A stretch of 5,832 nt of DNA from the NCBI GenBank assembly GCA_009778015.1, contig WRKS01000035.1, positions 1-5,832 of the forward strand, given 5' to 3'. The notes under the pieces were generated by a model. That model saw only the letters and a program-made list of their open reading frames with translations, searched no databases and was not told where the DNA came from. The translations under genes were made by a program, and so were the position numbers. Origin of the DNA: Candidatus Saccharimonadota bacterium. Lineage in GTDB: Bacteria; Patescibacteriota; Saccharimonadia; Saccharimonadales; Saccharimonadaceae. Below, piece by piece: positions 4,834 to 5,832 of this stretch. Position 1 is the first letter of the stretch, and each line of letters opens with the position of its first letter.

Positions 4834-5779
4834 AACGGCAATCTTTGCGATCGCAGTCGCAAGCCTCGCCCGATAGAGCCGAGGTTACATCCGCCAAGAC
4901 AAAACCGACCACACCAGCGGCTAGTGGAATTAGCGCGTAAGTGATAAACGCTTGCCAGACAATCGTGTCTTGCGCCATAAACGCTTCAAGCGCTACAGCC
5001 AACGCCGGGTTAAAGACGAAGGTGCTTTGCAAGCTGAAGAACTGGAACATTACGAATAGGCCAATCAAGAGCGCGGTAAACACACCGGTTGCCACCACAG
5101 CCGAGAAAGTAAACGCCGATTTCTTGAACTTAAGCGCGCGAGCAAACGCAAAACCGTAAATCATCGCGCCCATTGACTCAACCGCAATCAAAGCGCCAAG
5201 CGGGCTGTCCTCGGTAATTGGGCGAATCGCTGTCGCCGAAATTGCTGAATCCACCATGCCCGAAGTTGCCGCGCCGATTAGCATTTGGATAATCAACCAC
5301 GCGAGCATTGCACCGATTAGCTGCGCGATGATGTAGAACACGCCGCGCACCATTGAAATGCGTCGGGTAAACATCATGCCAAGCGTCACGAGCGGGTTAA
5401 GGTTCGCACCCGAAATTGGGTAAACGACTAGTGTTACAAACAAGAGCGTAAAGACCAAGTAAATTGGCTCTAAGCCCATGGCCAAGACCACAAGCGATAG
5501 AATCATCGTGCCGATAATCTCGCCCAAGACCGAGCCGATGATACGCGGGCTCCTAAAGATTGTCAAGATGTCCTCATCCTGGTATTTCTTTTTAAAGAAA
5601 CCGGAGAACAGCGCCTTTGGTTCGCAGTTCGCCTTATCTTTTGCCGGCGATGCGATAATCACCGTTTCGTTGACTTCCGTAATGTTGACGGTCGTATTGC
5701 CACCTTTAGCAGCCACTACTTTTGGCGCTGGTTTTGCCGGCGCTTTAGAAGCTGGTTTTTTAGCCTTTTTAGTTGCCAT
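4829..5779 (-). CDS. Aquaporin-family (MIP) channel with atypical pore motifs and added tails
   Basis: The 316-residue membrane protein has about six membrane helices between residues 78 and 298, in the MIP/aquaporin layout with two half-helix motifs. The first is SGANLNPLVTLG (NPL at 128-130 in place of NPA) and the second is FNPALAVAL (NPA at 257-259). In water channels the second NPA is normally followed by the selectivity-filter Arg; here it is Leu260. The usual His before the first motif (SGxHxNPA) is Asn126. The pore therefore probably differs from a standard aquaporin, and the solute cannot be predicted. Unusual additions are a cytosolic N-terminus of about 75 residues, whose first 25 are Lys/Ala/Pro-rich and histone-tail-like, and a C-terminus with CxC-x4-CxC (Cys307, 309, 314, 316). 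The ATG at 5779 follows AAGGAGG at 4 nt, and a consensus TTGACA -35 lies upstream, suggesting strong expression. The family call is firm; substrate and function of the tails are open. Confidence 0.9.
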   Translation of the reverse strand: MATKKAKKPASKAPAKPAPKVVAAKGGNTTVNITEVNETVIIASPAKDKANCEPKALFSGFFKKKYQDEDILTIFRSPRIIGSVLGEIIGTMILSLVVLAMGLEPIYLVFTLLFVTLVVYPISGANLNPLVTLGMMFTRRISMVRGVFYIIAQLIGAMLAWLIIQMLIGAATSGMVDSAISATAIRPITEDSPLGALIAVESMGAMIYGFAFARALKFKKSAFTFSAVVATGVFTALLIGLFVMFQFFSLQSTFVFNPALAVALEAFMAQDTIVWQAFITYALIPLAAGVVGFVLADVTSALSGEACDCDRKDCRC

Positions 5780-5800
5780 TTCTCCTCCTTATGATATAAT
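5773..5800 (+). promoter_or_regulatory. Outward plus-strand promoter: TTGCCA, 16 nt, TATAAT
   Basis: The -35 TTGCCA (5773-5778) overlaps the start codon of the aquaporin-like gene. It is followed after 16 nt by a perfect TATAAT (5795-5800) with extended TG (5792-5793). It uses the same boxes as the tRNA promoter at 1995-2023. Transcription would begin near 5807 and leave the window; an ATG at 5818 is open for the last five codons but has no ribosome binding site. What it drives is not visible. Confidence 0.62.
5784..5790 (-). promoter_or_regulatory. Shine-Dalgarno site AAGGAGG of the aquaporin-like gene
   Basis: AAGGAGG on the minus strand stands 4 nt before ATG 5779. It is the strongest ribosome binding site in the window, in contrast with the sortase and ABC-F starts, which have none. 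Confidence 0.88.
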
Positions 5801-5801
5801 C

Positions 5802-5830
5802 ATATTATCAAATTCTAATGGGAGTGTCAA
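5802..5830 (-). promoter_or_regulatory. Promoter of the aquaporin-like gene: TTGACA, 17 nt, TAATAT
   Basis: On the minus strand a perfect -35 TTGACA (5825-5830) is followed after 17 nt by TAATAT (5802-5807, 4 of 6 matches). GATAAT (5804-5809, 5 of 6) is an alternative -10 at a shorter 15-nt spacing. Transcription would start near 5795, giving a leader of about 16 nt that contains AAGGAGG. The -10 region overlaps that of the outward plus-strand promoter, and an imperfect dyad TGATATAAT/ATTATCA (5792-5810) spans both. Confidence 0.7.
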
Positions 5831-5832
5831 GA

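Noticed and set aside
1..5832. UGA recoded as glycine or tryptophan, as in some Patescibacteria.
   Set aside because: All five genes are intact under the standard bacterial code, end in TAA, and need no in-frame UGA.

Overview
The window carries five protein-coding genes and one tRNA gene. Base composition is close to balanced, every visible stop codon is TAA, and promoters are very compact with extended -10 boxes. The gene set (a sortase with a long cytosolic N-terminus, a slipin-type SPFH protein, an ABC-F ATPase, an unusual aquaporin-family protein and a secreted-looking protein of unknown function) fits a small-genome bacterium of the Patescibacteria/Saccharibacteria (TM7) type. That assignment rests on family recall, not on a database search, and is moderate to low confidence.

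Layout, left to right. At 2-661 (+) is the 3' part of an unrecognised protein that may contain beta-propeller-like repeats. It converges on a sortase gene at 781-1974 (-). A 57-bp spacer upstream of the sortase start holds two divergent, interleaved extended -10 promoters. One drives the sortase, apparently without a leader; the other drives a tRNA-Leu(CAA) gene at 2032-2117 (+), almost without a leader. The 85-bp gap 2118-2202 shows only a weak ACCG/CGGT hairpin. An apparent two-gene operon on the minus strand follows: a slipin (4596-3853), then 3 nt later an ABC-F ATPase starting at GTG (3849-2203). Upstream lies an intergenic region (4597-4828) full of repeats and hairpins. Last is an aquaporin-family gene (5779-4829, -) with a lysine/alanine-rich N-terminus, altered pore motifs and a CxC-x4-CxC tail. 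Its promoter region overlaps an outward-facing plus-strand promoter.

The most interesting item is a structured DNA/RNA element present twice, at about 654-788 and about 4671-4833. Each copy directly follows the stop codon of a minus-strand gene, in the same orientation. Each can fold as a three-way junction: an outer stem that runs into the stop codon, a short hairpin, and an 18-bp hairpin with a conserved core. Between the two cores, every difference falls either in an unpaired bulge or in a base pair compensated on the other side. The distal outer stems differ in sequence but remain complementary. This points to selection on structure, or to a mobile palindromic element, and no canonical U-tract terminator explains it.

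Functionally, the sortase, slipin and aquaporin-like protein all belong to the cell envelope. Nothing visible links them into one pathway, and no sortase substrate with an LPXTG-like signal is present in the window.
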